A stretch of DNA of 64,000 nucleotides from Burkholderia cepacia ATCC 25416 (GTDB taxonomy: Bacteria > Pseudomonadota > Gammaproteobacteria > Burkholderiales > Burkholderiaceae). This document shows, piece after piece, positions 8,376 to 17,133 of this stretch. Each line of letters begins with the position of its first letter. Positions within the stretch are counted from its first letter, which is position 1. Where the stretch lies: positions 868,001-932,000 of the forward strand of contig NZ_CP012983.1 in assembly GCF_001411495.1 (NCBI RefSeq), written 5' to 3'. A model generated the notes under the pieces. It did not search any database. It was not told where the DNA came from and saw only the letters and a program-made list of their open reading frames with translations. A program made the translations under genes and the position numbers.

Positions 8376-9860
8376 CTACCAGCCGAACTTCGCTTCGACG
8401 CCTACGTAGTCGGCATTGCGCGCGCCGAGCGCGCGGATCGAGTCGGCGATCTGGAAGTGCACGGCCTCGACGGCCAGCGCCATGTTCGGATTGACGAGCC
8501 AGTCCACGCGGGCCTGCGCATACATCCCCGTGTACGAACCGCCCTTGCCGGCCGTGCCGGGCACCGCCGACATCCCCTGCCCGTAGATCGCGTCGGCCGT
8601 CGTCTCGCGCCACTGGAAACCGACCGCGGTCAGCACCGTCACGCTGCTCGACGGCTTGAACGTCAGCGACGGCTTCACGTGAATCAGGTTGCTGTAGCCG
8701 GTGTAGCCCGCGAGCGTGAAGTAATAACCGTTCGGGAACAGCGGGTTGAAGGTGCCCATGCGTCCGTCGCCGGGATGCTTGTCGCCCGATGCGCCGTCGA
8801 CCTGGATGCCGACGCGCGGCGTGCCCGGCGTCTTCGCGAACGTGTAGCCGCCCAGCGCGCCGAATGCCCACGCGCCGATCGTGTCCTGGCCGATGTGCCC
8901 GGTCTGGAGCATCGCCTCGACGTCCCAGTCGAACCCGCTGGACTTGCCCGCGTAGCGCATGTCGAACACGTCGCGCCGCTCGGTGCCGGCCCCCGCGACA
9001 TAGCGCGCGTTGTCGCGCGTATAACGCGACCAGTACGCCGACAGGTCGCCGGGGCCCGTGTTGGTGCGCTCGACACGCACGCCGTCGAACCGCAGGTGCC
9101 GGTTCGACACGTCGTCGAACGCCGCGTCGTTGCGATACTGCACCGGGCGCGTCACATAGCCGATCAGCCGCCACTTGCCGATTTCGTAATCCGCCCACAG
9201 CGCGTCGAACGCCTGGCGCACGTTCGGGCCGTCGCGCACCGACACGAACCGCTGCAGGTCGTACGCCATCTCCTGCCGGCCGATCCGCGCCTTGAACGTG
9301 CCGCCGCCGATCTGGTCGACATACGCGACGAACGCCTGCTCGATGTCGAACTGATCCTTGTCGACGGGCGACACCGTGTCCTTGCCGAACGGCCGCGCAT
9401 CGACGAACTGGACGAATGCCTGGAAATGCCCGGCGTAACGCAGGTCCGCATGCACCGTCGCACGCTGGATCACGTAGTTGTCGTCGTGCGCGGCGCCGAG
9501 CCCGAACAGCGGCGCGTTGTTCAGCTCGAAGCGCTCGCGCAGGTTCGCGCCGAGCGACAGGTAGGTCGACGGGTCGCCGCCGAGCGGGATGTACTTCAGC
9601 GCATCGCCCGGCTGGCGCGGCACGCACGGGTTCGCGAGCACCGACCAGTCCTCCTGCCAGCGGTTGAACAGCACCGTGGGCCGCTTCGCGGTACACGTCG
9701 TGCCGGCGGCCGGGGCCGGCGAAGCTGTCGAAGCTGTCGAAGCCGCCGAAGCGGCATCCTCGGCCCCGGCCGCCGTACCCGCATAGCCCGCGACGCCGCC
9801 CGCCAGCACGGCGGCCGGCAGCACGCGGCGCCAGGCGCGCCCCATCGACCCGCGCTCCAT
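8376..9860 (-). CDS. AlgE/alginate-export-type outer membrane channel (494 aa)
   Basis: Outer membrane beta-barrel with a signal peptide (RVLPAAVLAGGVAGYAG...GAEDA, cleavage near residue 35) and the alginate export domain: YLSLGANLRERFE near residue 100, FKARIGRQEMAYDLQRFVS (a QELxYGxxR-type motif), repeated alternating strands and a terminal aromatic residue (KFGW). A short Ala/Ser/Thr-rich linker with repeated GTCGAAGC units lies just after the signal. The ATG at 9860 overlaps the stop of the upstream gene (TGATG), implying translational coupling; an in-frame GTG sits at 9863. It probably admits a small organic substrate handled with the upstream glyoxalase-fold protein. Substrate unknown. 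Confidence 0.83.
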   Translation of the reverse strand: MERGSMGRAWRRVLPAAVLAGGVAGYAGTAAGAEDAASAASTASTASPAPAAGTTCTAKRPTVLFNRWQEDWSVLANPCVPRQPGDALKYIPLGGDPSTYLSLGANLRERFELNNAPLFGLGAAHDDNYVIQRATVHADLRYAGHFQAFVQFVDARPFGKDTVSPVDKDQFDIEQAFVAYVDQIGGGTFKARIGRQEMAYDLQRFVSVRDGPNVRQAFDALWADYEIGKWRLIGYVTRPVQYRNDAAFDDVSNRHLRFDGVRVERTNTGPGDLSAYWSRYTRDNARYVAGAGTERRDVFDMRYAGKSSGFDWDVEAMLQTGHIGQDTIGAWAFGALGGYTFAKTPGTPRVGIQVDGASGDKHPGDGRMGTFNPLFPNGYYFTLAGYTGYSNLIHVKPSLTFKPSSSVTVLTAVGFQWRETTADAIYGQGMSAVPGTAGKGGSYTGMYAQARVDWLVNPNMALAVEAVHFQIADSIRALGARNADYVGVEAKFGW

Positions 9861-10801
9861 CACTTCGACCGCGCGTGGATCTCGGCGACGTAGCCGCCCG
9901 GGAACTGCACGAGCGCCGCATCGCGCCCGTCCGACGTGAACGTCGGCACCAGCACGGTCACGCCCGCGGCCTGCGCCTGCTTCAGCGTCGCGGCCAGGTC
10001 CGGCACTTCATAGCCGGTCATCTCGCGGCCGAACGGGTAAGGCAGATGGCCGTCGGTGGCGAGCACGGTCATCTTGCCGAAACCCGATTCGATGCGGATG
10101 CGGCGATACGTATCGTTCGGCCGGCCGATCTCGATGCCCGGCGCCTTGCGCACGTCGGACACCACCTTGCCGCGCGAGAACGCGACGAAGTCGTGCACCA
10201 GCTTGCTCGCGCTTTCCGGCGACACGTACACGCGGTTTTCCGGCACCGTCTGCAGCGGGTCGTATTTCGGCGCTTGCGTGTGCCAGTAGAGCTGCATGTT
10301 CACGCCGCCCGGCCAGCGGATGATCGCGTCGCGGCCGATCGGGTCAGGGAACGTGTCGACGACGACGTCCGCGCCGTGCGCGCGCGCCGATTTCATCGCG
10401 ACGTCCATGTCGGTGACGAGGTAGCCGGTACGCTCCTCGCAGAACGGATAGGGGATCGGCGTCTTGAAGCCGAACACCGAGATCGTGCCGGCCGGCGTGA
10501 ACACGAGCTGCGACATCGTCTGGCTCGGCGTCGGCGTGACCTGGAACACGCCCTGCTTCGACTTGCTGCCGCCGAACGTCGCGACGAAGCTGTCGGTGAA
10601 GCGGTCGAAATCCTCCGGCGCGACGCACACGTGCGTCGTGTCGTACTGCGGGCCGACCGCGACAGCCGGCACCTTCGCGGACGTCGTCTCGAGCAGGCGC
10701 GTCTCGTCGGCATGGGCCGGCGCGGTGGCCAGCAATGCGCCGAGCACGGCCGCCGACGCGGCCGTCAGCCGCCATGCCTGTTGCAATTTCAGTGCGATCA
10801 T
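9860..10801 (-). CDS. Exported glyoxalase/VOC-fold protein (313 aa)
   Basis: Two-repeat vicinal-oxygen-chelate protein with a signal peptide (residues 1-31, ending TAPAHA). The repeats begin YDTTHVCVAPEDFDRF near residue 55 and DTYRRIRIESGFGKM near residue 220; each has a late strand with GRDAIIRWPGG / GRDAALVQFPGG. Metal-binding residues are not clear. The ATG at 10801 has AAGGAG six to eight bases upstream. The stop overlaps the start of the AlgE-like gene, so the two are almost certainly made together: a periplasmic protein coupled to an outer membrane channel. Function unknown. Confidence 0.8.
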   Translation of the reverse strand: MIALKLQQAWRLTAASAAVLGALLATAPAHADETRLLETTSAKVPAVAVGPQYDTTHVCVAPEDFDRFTDSFVATFGGSKSKQGVFQVTPTPSQTMSQLVFTPAGTISVFGFKTPIPYPFCEERTGYLVTDMDVAMKSARAHGADVVVDTFPDPIGRDAIIRWPGGVNMQLYWHTQAPKYDPLQTVPENRVYVSPESASKLVHDFVAFSRGKVVSDVRKAPGIEIGRPNDTYRRIRIESGFGKMTVLATDGHLPYPFGREMTGYEVPDLAATLKQAQAAGVTVLVPTFTSDGRDAALVQFPGGYVAEIHARSK

Positions 10802-10849
10802 CGGGTTCTCCTTGAAAGTGGCACGCGCGGCCACATGCCGCGCGCGCAT

Positions 10850-11581
10850 TCAGCGTGACGTCGGCCGCTCGTCGGGCCGACCGGATTGATAGGCGAGGAA
10901 GCACAGCACCGCGAGCGGCAGCGCGAGCGCCCAGAACGCCGCGAACAGATAGGCCATCGCACCCGCGCCGGCGCCGAGCGCGAAGCCCGCGACCGGCGGC
11001 AGCGTGCGCCGCAGCCGCACGCGCGCGGCTTCGCGTTCGGCCGGCGCGGCGAGCGGCACCAGCCAGTCGAATGCATCGATCACCGCCTGCGTGACGTTGC
11101 CCGTCATCACCGTGTTGGCGACGACCGAGCGGGCCGTCAACCGCGCGTGCGCGTTCTGGACGCCCATCGCCGCGGCGCCGAGGAGACCGCACAGGATCGT
11201 CCTCGGCGCGTCGGCATCGGCGATCGGCGAGGCCATCACGCCGGCCAGCATGAAGCCGGCCAGCAGCACGGCCTGCAGCGCATACAGCGAACGCGCACGC
11301 ACGCCGTGGCCCAGCTGGCGCATCCGGTGGTCGAGCACGCGCGCGACGACGATGCCCGCGATGAAGGACGGAAACGCGAGCCACTTGATCGCGAGCCCTT
11401 GCCCGACGCCGGCCAGGCCCGAGCCGATCAGGATGAAGTTGCCGGTGACGTGCGCGGTGAACAGGCCGAACAGCGCGACGAAGCCGAGCGTGTCGACATA
11501 TCCCGCGATCGACGCGAGAAACACGTCCTCGCCGCGCACGCGGTCGGGCACGGCGCCCGCGGTTACCGGCTGCGACGGCAT
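10850..11581 (-). CDS. YoaK/DUF1275 family membrane protein (243 aa)
   Basis: Integral inner membrane protein of the DUF1275 (YoaK) family, molecular function unknown. It shows about six hydrophobic segments and the family signatures AGYVDTLGFVALFGLFTAHVTGN near residue 30 and GVQNAHARLTARSVVANTVMTGNVTQ near residue 140. Start at the ATG at 11581 (MPSQPV) with AGGAAA upstream. It lies 48 bases upstream of the glyoxalase-fold gene on the same strand, so an operon of three genes is possible. It is divergent from a TetR regulator at 11926. A second member of this family is at 47154. Confidence 0.87.
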   Translation of the reverse strand: MPSQPVTAGAVPDRVRGEDVFLASIAGYVDTLGFVALFGLFTAHVTGNFILIGSGLAGVGQGLAIKWLAFPSFIAGIVVARVLDHRMRQLGHGVRARSLYALQAVLLAGFMLAGVMASPIADADAPRTILCGLLGAAAMGVQNAHARLTARSVVANTVMTGNVTQAVIDAFDWLVPLAAPAEREAARVRLRRTLPPVAGFALGAGAGAMAYLFAAFWALALPLAVLCFLAYQSGRPDERPTSR

Positions 11582-11925
11582 GACCCGGTTTCCTGGATGG
11601 TGGCGCCGGCGCCCGGCGAGATCTGATAACGCATGTTCCGCTCCGGTTGCGCCGACCGGCCCGGCTTGCCGACTGGCATCCGGCCCGTGCGGCGGTTCGG
11701 AAGCCAGACTAGTGAAGGCTGACCTTAATGTCATGGCGGCCGCCTGAATTTTTCTGAATCGGCGGCGGGCTCGCGTGGCCGGGGAGCCGGGCCGGCACGA
11801 CGCGGTTTGCGCCCCGCACCGGCCCTGCAGCGCGCCGAAAGCCCCGCCGCGCACGGCATGCGGCGCGTCAATCGTGCTATTTTTCGATCGATAGTTAACG
11901 CAGGCGCACCATCGGGAGCCGATGC
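11582..11925. other. Divergent intergenic region, no gene
   Basis: 344 bases between the YoaK gene (minus) and the TetR gene (plus). Near its right end is CTAT-N10-ATAG (11877-11894) with CGATCGAT in the centre, followed by AGTTAACG, a candidate TetR operator. GGGAG precedes the TetR start. I see no coding potential. Confidence 0.5.
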
Positions 11926-12645
11926 ATGACCGAAAGAAAACGCAGCACGCCGGCCCGCGAGCGCGGGACGGACGCCGACGGCAACGCCGTCACGCCGGGC
12001 CGCCGGCTCGCGCCGGAAGCGCGCGAGCGGCAGATCGTCGAGAAGGCGATCGAGCACTTCGCGACGCACGGCTTTTCCGGCAGCACCCGCGAGCTCGCGC
12101 GGCAGATCGGCGTCACCCAGCCGCTGCTGTACCGCTACTTCCCGAGCAAGGAAGCGCTGATCGACCGCGTGTACGACGAGATCTACACGTGGAACCCCGA
12201 CTGGGAAAAACTGATCGGCGACCGCACGGTGTCGCTGCAGGAGCGGCTCGTCGCGTTTTATCGCGACTATGCGCAAACCATCCTGCGGCGCGAATGGATC
12301 CGCACGTTCATCTTCGCGGGGCTCAGCCGCGAGGGGTTCAACACGCGTTACCTGTCGCGGCTGCGCGAACGCGTGTTCCTGCCGGTGCTGCGCGAGCTGC
12401 GGCACGAATACGACATCGCGACGCCCACCACCGAGGCCCAGCGCAATGCGGAAGTCGAGCTGGTCTGGAGCCTGCACGCGAGCATCTTCTATTTCGGCGT
12501 GCGCAAGTGGGTCTACGGCCTGCCGGTGCCCGACGATCTCGACACCGAGATCGAACGGCTGATCGACGCGTTCCTGCACGGCACGCCCGCCGCGCTGAAG
12601 CAGCTCACGTCGGACGCACCCGCGCGGCGGCGCCGGCGCGGCTGA
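11926..12645 (+). CDS. TetR-family transcriptional regulator (239 aa)
   Basis: TetR repressor with the N-terminal three-helix DNA-binding unit: ARERQIVEKAIEHFATHGF, STRELARQIGVTQPLLYRYF, then SKEALIDRVYDEIY (residues 26-85). The C-terminal ligand domain is all-helical. Residues 1-25 are an arginine-rich extension. The ATG at 11926 is preceded by GGGAG. It is divergent from the YoaK membrane gene, its most obvious target. Ligand unknown. A strong hairpin follows the stop. Confidence 0.9.
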   Translation: MTERKRSTPARERGTDADGNAVTPGRRLAPEARERQIVEKAIEHFATHGFSGSTRELARQIGVTQPLLYRYFPSKEALIDRVYDEIYTWNPDWEKLIGDRTVSLQERLVAFYRDYAQTILRREWIRTFIFAGLSREGFNTRYLSRLRERVFLPVLRELRHEYDIATPTTEAQRNAEVELVWSLHASIFYFGVRKWVYGLPVPDDLDTEIERLIDAFLHGTPAALKQLTSDAPARRRRRG

Positions 12646-12658
12646 CACGGATGGCAGG

Positions 12659-12696
12659 CATGCCGGACGACGACGGTCGCATCGTCGTCCGGCATG
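12659..12696 (+). terminator. 15-bp perfect hairpin after the TetR gene
   Basis: CATGCCGGACGACGA, an 8-base loop, then its exact reverse complement, 14 bases after the TetR stop. The stem is very stable, but TTCACG follows rather than a T-run. It most likely ends the tetR transcript and insulates the downstream hydrolase operon. Confidence 0.6.
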
Positions 12697-12939
12697 TTCA
12701 CGTTCGTGCCTCTTCGTCAGGCCCGCACGCGACGGGACGCCACCGGCCGAGCGAATCACACGGGGATCGGCAACCGCCTGCCACGGCCGGCCCGTGACCA
12801 GGCAAGCCGGTTCCGGCCGTGCGCGCAATCACGCGAATTCAGAACAATTTATCCGGCGCGCCGCACGATTCGCCTATTCTCGAAAGGCATTTGCGGCCGC
12901 GCCGGTTTCGCGCGGGCCGAACCGAACAGCGACCGACCC

Positions 12940-13815
12940 ATGACCCTCTCCATGCCCTCGATCACCCATCACACCGTCACCGCGAACGGCATCCGCCAGC
13001 ACTACATCGACGCCGGCAGCGGGCCTGCCGTCGTGCTGCTGCACGGCTTCCCCGAGACCAGCTTCGCGTGGCGCTTCCAGATTCCCGCGCTCGCGCAGCG
13101 CTACCGCGTGATTGCGCCCGACCTGCGCGGTTACGGCGAAACCGACAAGCCGGCCGCCGGTTACGACAAGCGCAACATGGCGCGCGACGTCGCCGGGCTG
13201 CTCGACGCGCTCGGCATCGGCCGCATCGCGCTCGTCGGGCACGACCGCGGCGCGCGCGTCGCGACGCGTTTCGCGAAGGACTTCCCCGAGCGCGTCGACC
13301 GGCTCGTCGTGATGGACAACGTGCCGACGCGCATCGTCGCGCAGAACATGACCGCGCAAACGGCGCGCGCGTACTGGTTCTTCCTGTTCCACCAGGTGCC
13401 GGATCTGCCCGAGGCGCTGATCGCCGGCAAGGAAGCCGAGTGGCTCAGCCACTTCTTCTCCGACTGGTGCTACAACCCGCACGCGATCTCCGGCGACGCG
13501 TTCGACACCTACGTGCGCGCGTACCGGCGCCCGGGCGCCGTGCGCGGCGCGCTGGCCGACTATCGCGCGAACGCCGAGGACGTGCAGCAGGATCTCGTCG
13601 ACGCGGACGTCAAGATCGCGTGCCCGACGATGGCGCTCTGGGGCGAGGATTTCTACGCGGTCGGCAAGATGTTCGACATGAAATCCGTGTGGGAAAGCAT
13701 GGCGACGGACCTGCGCGCCGAGCCGATCGCACAGTGCGGGCACCTGCCGCAAGAGGAGCAGCCGGAGCGCGTGAACGCGCTGCTGCTCGACTTCCTGCAG
13801 CACTGGGAAGGCTGA
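12940..13815 (+). CDS. Alpha/beta hydrolase, haloacetate dehalogenase-like (291 aa)
   Basis: Alpha/beta-hydrolase-fold enzyme with HGFPET as oxyanion loop (35-40), an aspartate nucleophile in GHDRG (D102), an acidic residue in ALWGEDF (D237) and His in QCGHLPQEE (H268). Asp instead of Ser as nucleophile, DLRGYGETDKP and the RGARVATRFA helix match haloacetate/fluoroacetate dehalogenases and epoxide hydrolases; which of the two cannot be decided by eye. Start at the ATG at 12940; an internal ATG at 12952 is possible. It lies 39 bases before a flavin monooxygenase, likely one operon for an aromatic or halogenated substrate. Confidence 0.85.
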   Translation: MTLSMPSITHHTVTANGIRQHYIDAGSGPAVVLLHGFPETSFAWRFQIPALAQRYRVIAPDLRGYGETDKPAAGYDKRNMARDVAGLLDALGIGRIALVGHDRGARVATRFAKDFPERVDRLVVMDNVPTRIVAQNMTAQTARAYWFFLFHQVPDLPEALIAGKEAEWLSHFFSDWCYNPHAISGDAFDTYVRAYRRPGAVRGALADYRANAEDVQQDLVDADVKIACPTMALWGEDFYAVGKMFDMKSVWESMATDLRAEPIAQCGHLPQEEQPERVNALLLDFLQHWEG

Positions 13816-13854
13816 TTCGATGCGCGCGCAACGAACCATCGGGAGGCTGGCAGC

Positions 13855-14997
13855 ATGAGCGACGTTTCGGGCCCGCTGGCGGTCGTGATCGGCGGATCGG
13901 TGGGCGGGCTGTTCACCGCCACCTCACTGCGGGCGGCCGGCTGGCGCGTCAAGGTCTTCGAGCAATCGCCGAACGAGCTCGACAGCCGCGGCGGCGGCAT
14001 CGTGCTGCAAGCGCCGATCGAACGCGCGTTCGCGTTCGGCGGCGTGCCCGTGCCGCACGATGCGGGTGTCGATTCGGGTGACCGGATCTATCTCGACGAG
14101 CACGACCGGATCGTGCAGCGCCTGACCATGCCGCAGACGCAGACCGCGTGGAACGTGATCTACACGGCGCTGAAGCGCGCGCTGCCCGCCGGCGTCGTGC
14201 ACGGCGGCGTGTCGTTCGAGCGCTTCGAGCAGGAGGGCGACCGCGTGATCGCGCACTTCGCGGACGGCCGGGTCGAGCCGGCCGACCTGCTGGTCGGCGC
14301 CGACGGCGGCCGCTCGAACGTGCGCGCGCAACTGCTGCCCGATGCGCGGCCCGCGTATGCGGGTTATGTCGCGTGGCGCGGGCTCGTCGACGAGCACTTG
14401 CTGCCGGCCCCGGTGCTCGACGTGCTGCGCGACCGCTTCACGTTCCAGCAAGGCGACGCGCACCTGTTCCTCACCTATCTGGTCCCCGGCCGCGACGGCG
14501 CGATCGAGCCGGGCAAGCGGCGCGTGAACTGGGTCTGGTACCGGCGGCTCGCACCGGCGAGCCTGCCGTCGCTGTTTCTCGAGCGGGACGGCACGCAGCG
14601 CGACGGTTCGCTGCCGCCCGGCGCGATGCGCGACGACAACCGGCTCGAACTCGTGGACGCGGGCCGCCGGATGCTGGCGCCCACGCTCGCCGCGCTCGTC
14701 GACGCGACGCAGGCGCCGTTCGCGCAGGCGATCCTCGATCTCTCGGTCGAGCGCATGGCGTTCGGCCGCGCGGTGCTGCTCGGCGACGCGGCCTGCCTCG
14801 TGCGGCCGCATACGGCCGCGGGCGTCGCGAAAGCGGCGGAGAATGCGGTCGGGCTCGCCGAGGCGCTGCGCGGCGTCGTGCACGGCCCCGCGTTCGACGC
14901 CGCGCTGGCGGGCTGGGAAAGCCGTCAGCTCGCGACCAACGCAGCGCTGTCCGACCTCGGCATCTCGCTCGGTACGCGGATCATGGGGCGCGCGTGA
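13855..14997 (+). CDS. FAD-dependent monooxygenase (380 aa)
   Basis: Class A flavoprotein hydroxylase. The dinucleotide motif is GGSVGG (13-18) with the acidic strand end VFEQ (35-38), the DG motif is GADGGRSNVR (148-157), and LLGDAACLVRPHTAAGVAKA near residue 300 is the second FAD motif. The order and the YAGYVAWRGLVDE segment resemble 2,6-dihydroxypyridine 3-hydroxylase and salicylate hydroxylase-like enzymes. It would insert one oxygen atom using NAD(P)H and O2; substrate unknown. The ATG at 13855 has GGGAGG upstream. Probably co-transcribed with the preceding hydrolase. Confidence 0.87.
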   Translation: MSDVSGPLAVVIGGSVGGLFTATSLRAAGWRVKVFEQSPNELDSRGGGIVLQAPIERAFAFGGVPVPHDAGVDSGDRIYLDEHDRIVQRLTMPQTQTAWNVIYTALKRALPAGVVHGGVSFERFEQEGDRVIAHFADGRVEPADLLVGADGGRSNVRAQLLPDARPAYAGYVAWRGLVDEHLLPAPVLDVLRDRFTFQQGDAHLFLTYLVPGRDGAIEPGKRRVNWVWYRRLAPASLPSLFLERDGTQRDGSLPPGAMRDDNRLELVDAGRRMLAPTLAALVDATQAPFAQAILDLSVERMAFGRAVLLGDAACLVRPHTAAGVAKAAENAVGLAEALRGVVHGPAFDAALAGWESRQLATNAALSDLGISLGTRIMGRA

Positions 14998-15048
14998 CCG
15001 TCCGGCGGTGCGCGCCGCTCCGGTCGATCGCGCATGCGGGCCGGGCCG

Positions 15049-16323
15049 TCACGCGTGGCGCACGACGATATCCCACGCGGTATGACACGCCTGCCCCGGC
15101 AGCGTCAGCGCGCGCAGCACCACCCGATCGCCCTGCTGCGTCGCGACGCTGAACTTATGCGGCGCCAGCAGCGCGACCGTCGCGCCGTTGTGCTCCAGTT
15201 GCAAGCCCGGCGCCGCAGGCTGGCCGCTCAGATGCGACAGCCAGATGTCCAGCACCATCCGGTCGCGCGTCACCGCGAATTCGACCGTGTGCGCCGCCCA
15301 CGCATTCAGTGCATGGCCCTGCGGGTTGCGGAACGACGGCCCCGCGGCCAGACGCGGCACGTTCGCCAGTACGTCCTCGTGCGCGGCCAGCACCGACAAC
15401 CCGCTCGCGACGAAGCGTTCGGGCTGAAGCAGGCCGGGATCGGCCGGCTGCGCGCGCTTGCCGGCTTCGGGCGCCAGCGCGAACGCCTGCCCGAGCGCGA
15501 TCGCATGCTCGGCATGACGCGCCAGGTAGCGCCAGTGATTCAGGAAGCGCACGTCGCCCGTCATGTGCAGGCCACGGATCGGTTTGCCCTGATGCTCGAG
15601 CACGATGCGGACCGCGTCGAAATCGTGCCGCTCGTGCAGCCCCCATTTCGTGACGAAATTCTGCTCGCAGCCCACGAGCCGCACGTGGCCGCGGCCGCCC
15701 CACAGATGCAGGAAGGTCGTGTCCAGCCCGTAGATCGCCGCGAAGTCCCGGCCGATCCTGCCGGCCTGTTCGCGGACAAACCGCGCGAATCGCGCCCAGG
15801 GCTCGCGGCCGCCGACCACGAGCCCCGCCTGTAGCGGCTGCCCCAGCCGCTCGAGCACGTCCTGCACGCACTGGTGGATCAGCGCGTCGCGCCGTTCGCC
15901 GATGAGCGGCGTCATCACGAACGCGCAGAAGTGCGCATCCGGCGCGACGTGAAGGGCGTCGTCGTGCGGCACGACGTCGAAGATGTCGAACCGCGGCCCC
16001 GGGAACCAGATGTCGGCATCGTAGAGCGCGAGCGTCTGCAACGCCGGATCGGTGTCGAAGATCGCGGCCGCGGAGATGTAGCGGTCCCAGGCAAGGTCGC
16101 CGACGCCCGCCGCCGCGTACACCTCGATCCCGTTCGCGCGCAGCCGCTGCTGCTTCTCGTCGGACAACCCGTAGCCGATGACGCCGATGCGCCCCCGGTA
16201 GTCCGTCGCGCGCAGCGAGACGATGAACGGGATGACCATTTCGTACCAGGCCTGCGCGTTGTCGTCGATCGCGAACGCGACGAGTTGATGGCGGTCGGTC
16301 TCGTTGTTGTCGGACGTGTTCAT
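15049..16323 (-). CDS. Glycosyltransferase-like protein of unknown function (424 aa)
   Basis: Not a named family to me. The first 270 residues look like a GT-A nucleotide-sugar transferase core: HQLVAFAIDDNAQAWYEMVIPFIVSLR, then DYRGRIGVIGYGLS, and a DxD-like metal motif in LALYDADIWFPG near residue 107, followed by HLWGGRGHVRLVG. The last 120 residues are beta-rich and may be a separate domain. No signal or membrane segment. Single gene, convergent with the monooxygenase, followed upstream by a 400-base gap. Glycosyltransferase activity is an inference from the fold pattern. Confidence 0.7.
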   Translation of the reverse strand: MNTSDNNETDRHQLVAFAIDDNAQAWYEMVIPFIVSLRATDYRGRIGVIGYGLSDEKQQRLRANGIEVYAAAGVGDLAWDRYISAAAIFDTDPALQTLALYDADIWFPGPRFDIFDVVPHDDALHVAPDAHFCAFVMTPLIGERRDALIHQCVQDVLERLGQPLQAGLVVGGREPWARFARFVREQAGRIGRDFAAIYGLDTTFLHLWGGRGHVRLVGCEQNFVTKWGLHERHDFDAVRIVLEHQGKPIRGLHMTGDVRFLNHWRYLARHAEHAIALGQAFALAPEAGKRAQPADPGLLQPERFVASGLSVLAAHEDVLANVPRLAAGPSFRNPQGHALNAWAAHTVEFAVTRDRMVLDIWLSHLSGQPAAPGLQLEHNGATVALLAPHKFSVATQQGDRVVLRALTLPGQACHTAWDIVVRHA

Positions 16324-16729
16324 GCGTGTGATGAGATTGGTCAGTCCGTCGTTCCGATCGGTCTGGCTGCCGGTGTTCCTTTACACGCGACGCCGATTAT
16401 CGGAAGGCAGTCGAATACCCGTTATCGTCATACGATTGCGAGCGATATCCATTCGGCGGCGGCCCGTTCGCCGGGGCCGTTCGCCGGAAAATGGATGCTC
16501 GATTTTTACCACGGCGCGATATTCCCGCGCGACCTGAAAATGCGTCGCGATCCGGAACATTTGTTAAATAGCTTGAATGACCGACAACCGGCCGGCAATT
16601 TGCCTTAACATCCGGCCGTCATCTCGACTGACGCCGATCACGGTTGACCGACCCTGGACTCCGGCCGTGGCTTTCATTTTTCAGGTGCCCGAACGCGGCG
16701 CCGATTTCATCCGGACGCTACGACCGATC
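16324..16729. other. Intergenic region, no clear gene
   Basis: About 400 bases with noticeably lower GC than either side, especially 16490-16600 (GATTTTTACC, ATTTGTTAAATAG). It separates the minus-strand glycosyltransferase-like gene from a small plus-strand membrane protein. I find neither a coding frame with Burkholderia codon bias nor a clear promoter pair. Confidence 0.5.
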
Positions 16730-17050
16730 ATGTTCCAAACCCCGGGAGATTCATTCGTCAACGGCTCGTTGCTGGGCCTGTGCGTCGAGGTGCCGCTCGC
16801 CGCGCTGGTGTCGCTCGCCATGCACGGCGTCGACTGGAACGGGCAGCGCATCGCGATGCTGATCGCCACGCCGGTGCTGCTCGCCTGCATTGCGCTGCTG
16901 ACCCGCCCGGTCGCATTCAGCACGGTATGGAAGCACAAGCGCTCGCCGTTCGTGCTCGACGACAACGTGCGTGCGTCGATCTACGGCCGGCTCTGCGGGA
17001 TCGCGCTCGGGCTCGTGTTCGGCATCATGGTCGCGACGACGTTCGCCTGA
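16730..17050 (+). CDS. Small membrane protein of unknown function (106 aa)
   Basis: Hypothetical protein with three hydrophobic helices: LLGLCVEVPLAALVSLAMHG (about 14-33), IAMLIATPVLLACIALLT (about 41-58) and GRLCGIALGLVFGIMVATTF (about 86-105). The linker HKRSPFVLDDNVRAS is charged. Codon bias supports the frame. The ATG at 16730 lacks a strong ribosome binding site and an upstream start in the same frame at 16577 cannot be excluded. No family recognised. Confidence 0.65.
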   Translation: MFQTPGDSFVNGSLLGLCVEVPLAALVSLAMHGVDWNGQRIAMLIATPVLLACIALLTRPVAFSTVWKHKRSPFVLDDNVRASIYGRLCGIALGLVFGIMVATTFA

Positions 17051-17067
17051 TCCCGCCGAGCCGGCGC

Positions 17068-17090
17068 GCCCGACGAAACCTGCGTCGGGC
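17068..17090. terminator. Hairpin terminator between convergent genes
   Basis: Perfect 8-bp stem GCCCGACG, loop AAACCTG, CGTCGGGC in the 83-base gap between the small membrane protein and the binding-protein gene. It can serve both strands; no long T-run. Confidence 0.55.
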
Positions 17091-17133
17091 CTGAAGCCGC
17101 CGGCTCACGAGCAAGTCTTCCCGGCGCATCGCG

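Noticed and set aside
9718..9760. Short tandem GTCGAAGC-like repeat, possible CRISPR or microsatellite
   Set aside because: It is a coding repeat for the Ala/Ser/Thr linker of the channel protein. There are no spacers or longer repeat units.
6834..9893. Plus-strand frame of about 1000 codons and a minus-strand frame spanning 6.7-9.9 kb
   Set aside because: High-GC codon bias keeps antisense frames free of stops. The real genes in other frames (DsbA-like, LysR, AlgE-like) have clear motifs.
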